DNA of 64,000 nt, taken from contig NZ_VRYN01000001.1 of assembly GCF_008124605.1 (NCBI RefSeq), forward strand, positions 670,772 through 734,771. The letters are read 5' to 3'. The notes below the pieces were generated by a model, which saw only the letters and a list, made by a program, of their open reading frames with translations, was not told the DNA's origin and did not search any database. Source of the stretch: Halobacterium salinarum DSM 3754 (GTDB taxonomy: Archaea; Halobacteriota; Halobacteria; Halobacteriales; Halobacteriaceae). The translations under genes were made by a program, and so were the position numbers. Positions within the stretch are counted from its first letter, which is position 1. The number at the start of each line of letters is the position of its first letter. Of the stretch, positions 48,753 through 54,473 are shown one piece after another.

Positions 48753-49331
48753 ATGGACTACGAGCTCGCCATCGAGGGCACCCCGGACGCAGTGCCGGGC
48801 GGCACGGTCGCATTGCTCATTCATCCGTCCACCGGTGCGACCGACCGCATGGACACCGACTTCCTGAAAGCCGACACCGATCACTTCCTCGTGGTGTCGA
48901 CGCGCACCACTGCCCGCGAGGTCACACAGAAACTCGAATACTACGACGTCGACGAGGACCGCGCGGAGATCCTGGACACGCTGTCCGTCGAACACGGCTA
49001 CTCGCGGCGAGCCGCCTCCCACATCCGGTACGTCTCCCGGCCCGGGGACGTCGACGGGATCCTGGCGTCCATCGACGAGTTCCTCACCGACACCGACGGC
49101 AAGCGTCGGGTGAGCTTCGACTCGCTGACCGAGCTCGCGTACTACGCCGACGAACACCAAGCTCTCGATGCGTTGCAGCGGCTGCGTGGGATCGTGGAGC
49201 GCCACGACGCCACCGCCCTGGTGCACGTGTCCGCGGAGGTCCACGACGAGGACGCGCTGAGCCGGTTCCGCGACGCCAGCGATCTCGTCGTCGAACTCGA
49301 CGCCGACGGCACCGTGAGAACGGACCGCTGA
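48753..49331 (+). CDS. RecA-fold-like haloarchaeal hypothetical protein (192 aa)
   Basis: The protein runs MDYELAIEGTPDAVPGGTVALLIHPSTGATDRMDTDFLKADTDH and continues as alternating strands and helices (FLVVSTRTTAREVTQKLEYY, TALVHVSAEVHDEDALSRFR). The layout recalls the haloarchaeal RecA/KaiC-like proteins that lack a working Walker A: the expected GxxxxGK loop is replaced by HPSTGATD. ATG 48753 is supported by a GATTAAGA box at 48722-48729, about 28 bases upstream. It is convergent with the next gene. Confidence 0.65.
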   Translation: MDYELAIEGTPDAVPGGTVALLIHPSTGATDRMDTDFLKADTDHFLVVSTRTTAREVTQKLEYYDVDEDRAEILDTLSVEHGYSRRAASHIRYVSRPGDVDGILASIDEFLTDTDGKRRVSFDSLTELAYYADEHQALDALQRLRGIVERHDATALVHVSAEVHDEDALSRFRDASDLVVELDADGTVRTDR

Positions 49332-49338
49332 CGGCCGC

Positions 49339-50124
49339 CTACGCGTCGGTGTCGGCCGCGAACAGCTTTTCGGCCCACGTGACGGCGTACTCGCTGCCGT
49401 GGCGTCGGAACGCCGGCGAGTCGAGCGCCGCGAACGGGGTGGGCACGTCGACATCGTGTTTGACGGCGCTGCACGCCAGTTCGGCGGCGTCGGCGAACGA
49501 CGTGGTGCCGTGGGCGAGCTCCCCGGACAGCCCGTCGAGCCGCGGCCGAATGCGCTCGCCGGCGTCCACCCAGGCGTCGTACAGGCGGGGGAAGTCGGCG
49601 TCCCAGGTCTCGAACTCGGGGCGCGTGTGCAGCCCGCGGAACGCGGTTGCGGCGGCGGCGGCGGTCTGGTAGACCGCCACCGGGTCGCCGTCGACGGCCG
49701 CGGCGAACGCCGGATACGCCGAGCCGAAAAGCCCGAGGAACCGCTCGGGCAGTCCGAGACCGGCCGCGACCAGCGCCTCCGCGACGAGGAAGTCGGCGAA
49801 CTCGCTGGGGGTGCCTTCGATGCGGGCTTTCACGAACACCACCGGCGGCTCTGTCTGGGTCGTCCACGCGACGGCACCGTCGCCGGGCATTCCAACGACG
49901 AACTCCCGGGTGGCCAGCTGCGTCAGCAACGCCGGGCTGTCGGCGGGCAGCCAGTCGGTGTCGTACTCGTGTGGCGTGAGATCGTCGATCACCGGGAGCA
50001 CGTCGTCGCGGTGCTCGGGGGACAGCGTCTCGAAGTCCGCGTCACAGTCGAGGACGACGGCGTCCGGGGCGTAGGCGTCCCGGACGGCCGCGAGCTCGCC
50101 GTCGAGGGCGCGCTCGGTGAACAT
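49339..50124 (-). CDS. Conserved haloarchaeal protein (261 aa), unknown function
   Basis: I recognise no characterised domain. The product starts MFTERALDGELAAVRDAYAPDAVVLDCDADFETLS, a helix-strand pattern. A middle strand region (REFVVGMPGDGAVAWTTQTEPPVVFVKA) is followed by a helical C-terminal half (DADFPRLYDAWVDAGERIRPRLDGL). There is no signal or membrane segment. ATG 50124 overlaps the stop of a 27-codon upstream frame (TAATG). It converges with the gene ending at 49331. Confidence 0.7.
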   Translation of the reverse strand: MFTERALDGELAAVRDAYAPDAVVLDCDADFETLSPEHRDDVLPVIDDLTPHEYDTDWLPADSPALLTQLATREFVVGMPGDGAVAWTTQTEPPVVFVKARIEGTPSEFADFLVAEALVAAGLGLPERFLGLFGSAYPAFAAAVDGDPVAVYQTAAAAATAFRGLHTRPEFETWDADFPRLYDAWVDAGERIRPRLDGLSGELAHGTTSFADAAELACSAVKHDVDVPTPFAALDSPAFRRHGSEYAVTWAEKLFAADTDA

Positions 50125-50207
50125 TACGCCACGTTCACCAGCACGAGCAGGGAGAGAACGGCGGCGATAGCGACGGTCGACACGACGACTTTCGTTGGCG
50201 TGCTCAT
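50124..50207 (-). CDS. 27-residue single-span membrane peptide
   Basis: The minus strand encodes MSTPTKVVVSTVAIAAV, then LSLLVLVNVA and a stop: a short polar head and one hydrophobic helix. An in-frame upstream ATG (50228) would add seven residues. The stop overlaps the start of the following 261-aa gene (TAATG), the arrangement seen for coupled genes elsewhere in this window. It is too short for ordinary gene finders. Its function is unknown. Confidence 0.55.
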   Translation of the reverse strand: MSTPTKVVVSTVAIAAVLSLLVLVNVA

Positions 50208-50255
50208 GGAGTGACGTTCGGCGTCCATTCCTTAAATCCGTGGCGTTCGTGGGTG

Positions 50256-51797
50256 TCAGTCGGCGGCCGCGGTGGGGGTGCCGTACGCCCGCCAGGCGCC
50301 CGACCGGAAGCGCACGAAGTTGACCGCGGCGCGCGTGTACATGTCGCCGACGATCGCGAGGAAGATCGCGGCGAACCCCCAGCCGAGCCCGGGGGCCACG
50401 GTGAAACCGGGGATGGTGAGCACGCCCAACGCGATCGTCGGCGTGGTGACGGGGCCGACGGAGAGCGAGTGCACGGTGGCGTCGATCACCCACGGGCCGG
50501 CGGAGACGACCTGGCCGGGGTCGAGCGCCAGGAACGCCAGCGGGAGGCGGACGATGTACGTCCCGATCAGTCCGCCGTACAGCGGCCAACGGGTGTCGCC
50601 GGCCCCGCGGAGCGCGCCGCGGAGCGTGCGCGCCACGGAGAACCCGGCGACGCTGAGCCCGAAGATGCGGATGAACGTCACGGTCAGGGAGAACCGATCG
50701 GGGGTGAACGCGGACGCGATGGGGCCCGCAGCCACGAACAGCAGCGCGCCGATGATGAGTTGGGTGGCCAGCGCGACGCGCAGCGTCTGCCAGCCGTAGG
50801 CGGCCGCCTCATCGGGGTCGCCGGCGCCGAGTTGCTGACCGACGAGCGTCGATGACGCCGTCGAATACCCCCACGCGGGCATCAACGCCAACAGCATCAC
50901 GCGGCGGCCGATGGCGTAGGCGGCGACCACCTGGTGGCTGAACAGCCCGAGGACGAACAGGAACGGGAACCGGCCGAACGTCCGGGAGAGCCGGGTGCCC
51001 GCCAGCGGGAGGGAGACGCGAACGATCTCGCTGGCGACGCCCCAGTCCCACTGCTTGCCGCTGAACGAGAGGGTGACATCCCAGCGCCCGGAGAGCAGGA
51101 CGGCGAAGAACACGATGCCGGCGACGGCGTTGGCGATCGCGGTCCCCCAGGCGGCGCCGACGACGCCCAGCTCGGGGAACACCCAGATCCCGAAGATGAG
51201 CACCGCGTTCAACGCGATGTTCGTGGGGAGGGTGATGAGCCGAACGTACATCGGCGTCCGGGTGTCGCCGGCACCGGCGAGCGCCCGCGACGCCGTCATC
51301 CCCCAGAACCGGAACACGACGGTCAGCATCACCACGCGGAGGTACGCCGCACCCAACTCGATGATCTCGGGGTTGCTGTTGAGCAACCCGATCATCGAGT
51401 CGGCGTACACCCAGGTGCCGGCGGTGATGGGCAACGACACCAGCAACGCCAGCCACAGCGACTGCTTGATCGCGAAGTTGGCGCCGGCGTGGTCGTCAGC
51501 ACCTTTGAACCGGGAGACGACACTGATCGTGCCGGACGTGAGCGCGAGCGCGAGCCCGAACGGAATGAAGTAATACTGGAAGCCGATTTCGAGGGCGGCG
51601 ACCGCGGTCGAGCCGGTGGCGATACTCACCATGAAGAAGTCGGCGGTCCGCAGCAGCGTCCGGAGGCCGCCGGTTACCATCGCGGGGACAGCCAGATCGA
51701 AGGCCTCCTCGCCCCTGCGACGGTCGACGAGACCGAGACGCGCCAGGAACGCTGGGAACAGCGCCAGCAGTGCCTGCGCGCGGTTGCGAAGAGACAT
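50256..51797 (-). CDS. MATE family efflux transporter
   Basis: The 513-residue protein has about 12 membrane spans in two repeats, with the MATE hallmarks AVPAMVTGGLRTLLRTADFFMVS in span 1 and GWGFAAIFLAIVGDMYTRAAV near the end. Other MATE stretches are SRALAGAGDTRTPMYVRLI and ARTLRGALRGAGDTRWPLYG, one per half. It exports drugs, cations or metabolites using Na+ or H+ gradients; Na+ is plausible in a halophile. ATG 51797 is the conserved start. An inverted repeat lies about 80-110 bases upstream (51875-51908). Confidence 0.92.
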   Translation of the reverse strand: MSLRNRAQALLALFPAFLARLGLVDRRRGEEAFDLAVPAMVTGGLRTLLRTADFFMVSIATGSTAVAALEIGFQYYFIPFGLALALTSGTISVVSRFKGADDHAGANFAIKQSLWLALLVSLPITAGTWVYADSMIGLLNSNPEIIELGAAYLRVVMLTVVFRFWGMTASRALAGAGDTRTPMYVRLITLPTNIALNAVLIFGIWVFPELGVVGAAWGTAIANAVAGIVFFAVLLSGRWDVTLSFSGKQWDWGVASEIVRVSLPLAGTRLSRTFGRFPFLFVLGLFSHQVVAAYAIGRRVMLLALMPAWGYSTASSTLVGQQLGAGDPDEAAAYGWQTLRVALATQLIIGALLFVAAGPIASAFTPDRFSLTVTFIRIFGLSVAGFSVARTLRGALRGAGDTRWPLYGGLIGTYIVRLPLAFLALDPGQVVSAGPWVIDATVHSLSVGPVTTPTIALGVLTIPGFTVAPGLGWGFAAIFLAIVGDMYTRAAVNFVRFRSGAWRAYGTPTAAAD

Positions 51798-51874
51798 GTG
51801 TGTAGGCTGGCGGGCTACAGGGCAAAACAACTTCTGCACTCGGCAGCACTGCGGCGTGAAAACTACGGCGTGCG

Positions 51875-51908
51875 ACCGTGAAACAGTCGCATACTACCGT
51901 TTCACGGT
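51875..51908. promoter_or_regulatory. Inverted repeat upstream of the MATE gene
   Basis: ACCGTGAAAC (51875-51884) and GTTTCACGGT (51899-51908) form a perfect 10-base inverted repeat with a 14-base spacer. It lies between the MATE start and the end of oapC, in the right place for a repressor site of the exporter, or for a terminator stem of the oap operon. Confidence 0.5.
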
Positions 51909-51944
51909 GTGGTCTGTCGGGCAGGACGCGGGTGGGACTGCGGG

Positions 51945-52613
51945 CTATTCGACGTCGGTCGGATCGGCTGCCTCCCAGGCGTCCGGAACCTCGATGACGT
52001 ACTGGCCGTCCTCCTGGAGCGCGATGATGTACTCCTGGCGGTCGTACAGCTCCATGAGGTTGAGCTCGTACTGGCCGGGGGCGACGATGCGGATGGACTC
52101 GAACTGGTCGTTGAGTTCCTCGCGGAGGTCTTCCAGGTCGGGCTCCGCCTCGTCGGTGTCGGGCTCCTCGACGACGCGGCCGTCCGTGGGTTGGTCGGGA
52201 AGCGTGGACACGTCGACGACCTCGCTGCGGGCGGTTGCTTGCGCGCCGTCCTCGTCGTCGGGTGTTGCGGCGCGAACACCGGGGTCGGCGTCGGGCGCGG
52301 TCGCGCCCGGACTGTCGGCTGCCGGGTCGGACTGCGTGTCGCCCTCGTCGTCGGGTGTCGGATCGTCGGCGGGTGTGTCTGCCTCGGCGACGGCGTCACG
52401 GACGCGGTCGGCGGCGCGGCCGACAGCGCCCGAGACCGTACTGGAGTCGGCGTCCGAGCCGTCGGATGGCGTGGGGTCACCGCTGGGACTGTCCGCAGGG
52501 ATCTCGCTGGGATGGTACTGGAACTTGTTGCCGCCGCAGTCCGGACACCCCGACAGCATCTCCTTGGAGCCGTCCGCGAAGACGTGCCCGCAGTTCGTGC
52601 ATTGGTGGGGCAT
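51945..52613 (-). CDS. oapC: Origin-associated protein OapC (Zn-ribbon)
   Basis: The 222-residue protein begins MPHQCTNCGHVFADGSKEML and CPDCGGNKFQYHP, a four-Cys zinc ribbon. A long acidic, Ser/Pro/Thr-rich disordered middle follows (about residues 40-150). The conserved C-terminus reads LEDLREELNDQFESIRIVAPG and ELNLMELYDRQEYIIALQEDG. The oap genes lie beside the oriC1-type origin in haloarchaea. The oapB stop overlaps the oapC start by one base (TAATG), so they are coupled. Its molecular job is not established. Confidence 0.88.
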   Translation of the reverse strand: MPHQCTNCGHVFADGSKEMLSGCPDCGGNKFQYHPSEIPADSPSGDPTPSDGSDADSSTVSGAVGRAADRVRDAVAEADTPADDPTPDDEGDTQSDPAADSPGATAPDADPGVRAATPDDEDGAQATARSEVVDVSTLPDQPTDGRVVEEPDTDEAEPDLEDLREELNDQFESIRIVAPGQYELNLMELYDRQEYIIALQEDGQYVIEVPDAWEAADPTDVE

Positions 52614-53011
52614 TACTGGCGGGAGATGAGCGCGCTGATCAGCGTCTCATCCTTGTGGAGGGATTGGATCTGGTTCGCCGGCCCGATGACGGTCAGTTTC
52701 GACGTCTCCTGGGCACCCATGAGCCGCCCGAGGAGAGTGGTGTTCGAGGTTTCGGACTGGGGGAAGCTCTCGATCTCGATGCCGGAGAACCCGTCGGGGT
52801 TGATCTCGCTCATCGTGACTTCGATGAGCTTCGACTCCTCGTCGGGGGTCAGTCCGGACTCCAGGACGACGATGTCACCCTCCCGGACGCTGTCGAGGAT
52901 GAGTCGGATCTTCTCCATGGAGGTCTTGCCGTTCATCCGCTCGGTGCTGATGAGGTCGACCTGAACGCCGTCCTGTGGTCCGTCGCCGCTGCTGCTGGTT
53001 GTTTCTGGCAT
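52613..53011 (-). CDS. oapB: Origin-associated protein OapB (DUF2073)
   Basis: The 132-residue protein matches DUF2073: VQVDLISTERMNGKTSMEKIRLILDSVREGD, then IVVLESGLTPDEESKLIEVTM and ending TVIGPANQIQSLHKDET. This is a compact alpha/beta domain found almost only beside the small GTPase and Zn-ribbon partner. It sits six bases after oapA and overlaps oapC, so the three genes form one operon reading away from the origin. A role in replication control is inferred from the constant origin linkage. Confidence 0.9.
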   Translation of the reverse strand: MPETTSSSGDGPQDGVQVDLISTERMNGKTSMEKIRLILDSVREGDIVVLESGLTPDEESKLIEVTMSEINPDGFSGIEIESFPQSETSNTTLLGRLMGAQETSKLTVIGPANQIQSLHKDETLISALISRQ

Positions 53012-53017
53012 GTGCGG

Positions 53018-53662
53018 TCACCCGAAGTACGCCGCGATCTTGTCGTAGACCTCGTCCATGTTCTCGCCCTCCAACGCCGACAGCGGGATCGTCTCGTGTT
53101 GGGGGAAGGCGTTGGACACGCGTTGGATGTTGGCGTCGTCCAGGTCGGTTTTGTTCGCGAGGATGAGCACGGGCAGATCTCGGCTCTCGATGATGCCGAT
53201 GAGCATCGTGTTCACCTGCGTGAACGGGTCGTTGGTGGCGTCGAGCACGTAGATGACGCCGTCGACGTCCTCCCGCAGCCAGTGCATCGCCTCGGCGACG
53301 CCTTCGGTGGCCTCCCGAGAGCGCCGGACGGCCTCGTCTTTCTCCATGTCGTGGTCGAGGAACTGCGAGTAGTCGACTTTCGTCGTCACGCCGGGCGTGT
53401 CGACGATGTCGATGGTGACCGTCTTGCCGTTGCGCTCGATTTCGACGTTTTCCTTGCGGCGGGCGCGCCGCGTCTCGTGGGGAATGTGGCTCTCCGGACC
53501 GACGGCGTCACCCGTCCAGTCGCGGGCGATGCGGTTTGCAAGCGTTGTTTTCCCGGCGTTGGGCGGTCCATAAATCCCGATTCGTTTCGGCTCCGAGTCG
53601 TCGGCGAACAGACTCGCCGTGACCCGAGAGACGCTGTCGCGTAAGTCTGCGAACAGTCCCAT
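53018..53662 (-). CDS. oapA: Origin-associated GTPase OapA (Era/Obg-like)
   Basis: The 214-residue protein starts MGLFADLRDSVSRVTASLF and carries a complete small-GTPase set: G1 GPPNAGKTT, G3 DTPG in VDTPGVTTKV and G4 NKTD in LANKTDLDDAN. It belongs to the Era/FeoB-type GTPases and heads the oap operon next to the origin. ATG 53662 was chosen over an upstream in-frame ATG at 53686 that adds an unconserved WRAR leader. GTTTTATACG on the minus strand at 53721-53730 is a TATA box, giving a leader of roughly 35 bases. Confidence 0.9.
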   Translation of the reverse strand: MGLFADLRDSVSRVTASLFADDSEPKRIGIYGPPNAGKTTLANRIARDWTGDAVGPESHIPHETRRARRKENVEIERNGKTVTIDIVDTPGVTTKVDYSQFLDHDMEKDEAVRRSREATEGVAEAMHWLREDVDGVIYVLDATNDPFTQVNTMLIGIIESRDLPVLILANKTDLDDANIQRVSNAFPQHETIPLSALEGENMDEVYDKIAAYFG

Positions 53663-53720
53663 CCTTGCTCTCCATTCGCACCCCATGCCTTGTATGTTTG
53701 ACGCAGGACGTGTCTGGATG

Positions 53721-53730
53721 CGTATAAAAC
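53721..53730 (-). promoter_or_regulatory. TATA box of the oap operon
   Basis: GTTTTATACG on the minus strand is the only strong TATA match in front of oapA. With the usual 26-28 base spacing, transcription would begin near 53698, about 36 bases before ATG 53662. Confidence 0.6.
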
Positions 53731-53753
53731 CCCAGTGAGAGGGCGTAAAATCC

Positions 53754-53781
53754 GTCAGACAGGGGTCTGACCGTGGTCAGA
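53754..53781. repeat. Overlapping GTCAGAC hairpins
   Basis: GTCAGAC (53754-53760) pairs with GTCTGAC (53765-53771) across AGGG. The same central arm, as TCTGACC (53766-53772), also pairs with GGTCAGA (53775-53781). The two stems exclude each other. A further GTCAGAC occurs at 53853-53859, so the unit may be a protein-binding repeat of the origin or of the oapA promoter. Confidence 0.5.
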
Positions 53782-53884
53782 TCGAACCCCGGCTCTGGGA
53801 CTGACATCAAAACGAGAGTGCACCCCGTCAGCCACGATGTAGCCACACCCACGTCAGACGATATCAACACACACGAACATCCAC

Positions 53885-53914
53885 AACCCCCCACCCCTTC
53901 GTTTCGGGTGGAAC
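53885..53914 (-). repeat. Origin recognition box, inward-facing copy 1
   Basis: On the minus strand GTTCCACCCGAAAC is followed by GAAGGGGTGGGGGGTT. This is a full-length ORB with dyad core and G-rich tail that differs from the box at 54105 by two bases (ACCC for ACTC within the core). Its tail points away from the AT-rich tract. Confidence 0.88.
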
Positions 53915-53959
53915 TCCAGAACAGGGACGGCCCCGACCCACCCGCCAGCCAAGATCAGC

Positions 53960-54066
53960 GCCCAAACGCAACTAGAACTAGACAACTACCGTATTCTGCT
54001 TCTAGTTTTTGCTAGTTTGCGGTTGTTGTTTTGATTGTAGGGACTTAGTAGTACCGCTACTCTAGA
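53960..54066. other. AT-rich duplex-unwinding element
   Basis: This is the most AT-rich stretch of the window. It carries two AACTAG copies (53970-53981) facing two CTAGTT copies (54002-54007 and 54012-54017), and T-rich runs (TTGTTGTTTTGATTG). Its place between inverted ORBs fits the site where Orc1/Cdc6 binding opens the duplex. Confidence 0.75.
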
Positions 54067-54070
54067 AGGG

Positions 54071-54091
54071 GGGGTGGGGACCCCCCACCCC
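54071..54091. repeat. Perfect GC hairpin beside the unwinding element
   Basis: GGGGTGGGG (54071-54079) and CCCCACCCC (54083-54091) form a nine-base perfect stem around ACC. The G-rich arm repeats the tail composition of the ORBs and extends leftward into a G run, so one strand could also stack into G-rich structures. Confidence 0.6.
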
Positions 54092-54104
54092 ACAGAAGAC
54101 TCTC

Positions 54105-54134
54105 GTTCCACTCGAAACGAAGGGGTGGGGGGTT
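54105..54134 (+). repeat. Origin recognition box, inward-facing copy 2
   Basis: GTTCCACTCGAAAC is followed by GAAGGGGTGGGGGGTT. It is the mirror partner of the box at 53885, and the two tails match base for base. Together they bracket the AT-rich element, the arrangement on which Orc1/Cdc6 dimers assemble at archaeal origins. Confidence 0.88.
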
Positions 54135-54152
54135 GGCCGCCACGTTTGACCT

Positions 54153-54174
54153 CAACCTCTGTTTCAGGTGGAAC
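54153..54174 (-). repeat. Degenerate origin recognition box 3
   Basis: On the minus strand GTTCCACCTGAAAC has an intact dyad core, but the tail is only AGAGGTTG, without the long G run. Lower Orc1 affinity than the two main boxes is inferred. Confidence 0.7.
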
Positions 54175-54347
54175 GGCGATTCATCGTCTTTCTCCGCGGG
54201 TCGCCCCGGCTGGTTCCGGACCGCATCCCTCCCCCCTCTAACCGGCGGGACATCGGATGGCGGGGGTCCTGGTATCGGGTTGCTGTGATCGTGCCTGCCC
54301 GGAAGCGTCCCCGCTATCGTAACTTATTAGTCCGACTCGGACCCACT

Positions 54348-54370
54348 GTTTCATCTGCATCAACTGGAAC
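54348..54370 (-). repeat. ORB core interrupted by nine bases
   Basis: The plus strand reads GTTTCA, TCTGCATCA, ACTGGAAC. Removing the central nine bases restores a perfect ORB core (GTTTCAACTGGAAC). The insert ends in TCA, repeating the TCA before it, as after a slippage or short duplication. No G-rich tail is left. Confidence 0.5.
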
Positions 54371-54440
54371 GCTGTCGGAGCGGGGACGCTATACCGCCCG
54401 CTGATGGCCTTGCTGGCCGTTCTCTCTCCCCGACTGCGTA

Positions 54441-54462
54441 TTCCACCCGAAACAAGGGGGTG
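54441..54462 (+). repeat. Origin recognition box 5 at the orc1 start
   Basis: TTCCACCCGAAAC followed by AAGGGGGTG lies 11 bases before the orc1 ATG 54474 and touches the alternative GTG start at 54462. Binding here would block orc1 transcription or translation initiation, suggesting autoregulation. Confidence 0.75.
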
Positions 54463-54473
54463 TGCGTGAATAC

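Larger units (their letters stand above)
53663..54473. other. Replication origin region (oriC1 type)
   Basis: This intergenic region between divergent oapA and orc1/cdc6 has the layout of the main haloarchaeal origin. Two near-identical ORB elements face each other (53885-53914 minus, 54105-54134 plus) across an AT-rich tract at about 53960-54066. Further degenerate ORBs lie at 54153-54174, 54348-54370 and 54441-54462 on the orc1 side. The AT-rich tract contains paired AACTAG/CTAGTT repeats and is the likely unwinding element. The rest holds the oapA promoter, GTCAGAC-type hairpins near 53754-53781 and a GC hairpin at 54071-54091. No RNA gene was seen. Confidence 0.9.

Noticed and set aside
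53740-54473. A small plus-strand gene within the origin (frame 53773-54015 or 54168-54404)
   Set aside because: These frames run through ORBs and the AT-rich element and show no protein-like composition or promoter.
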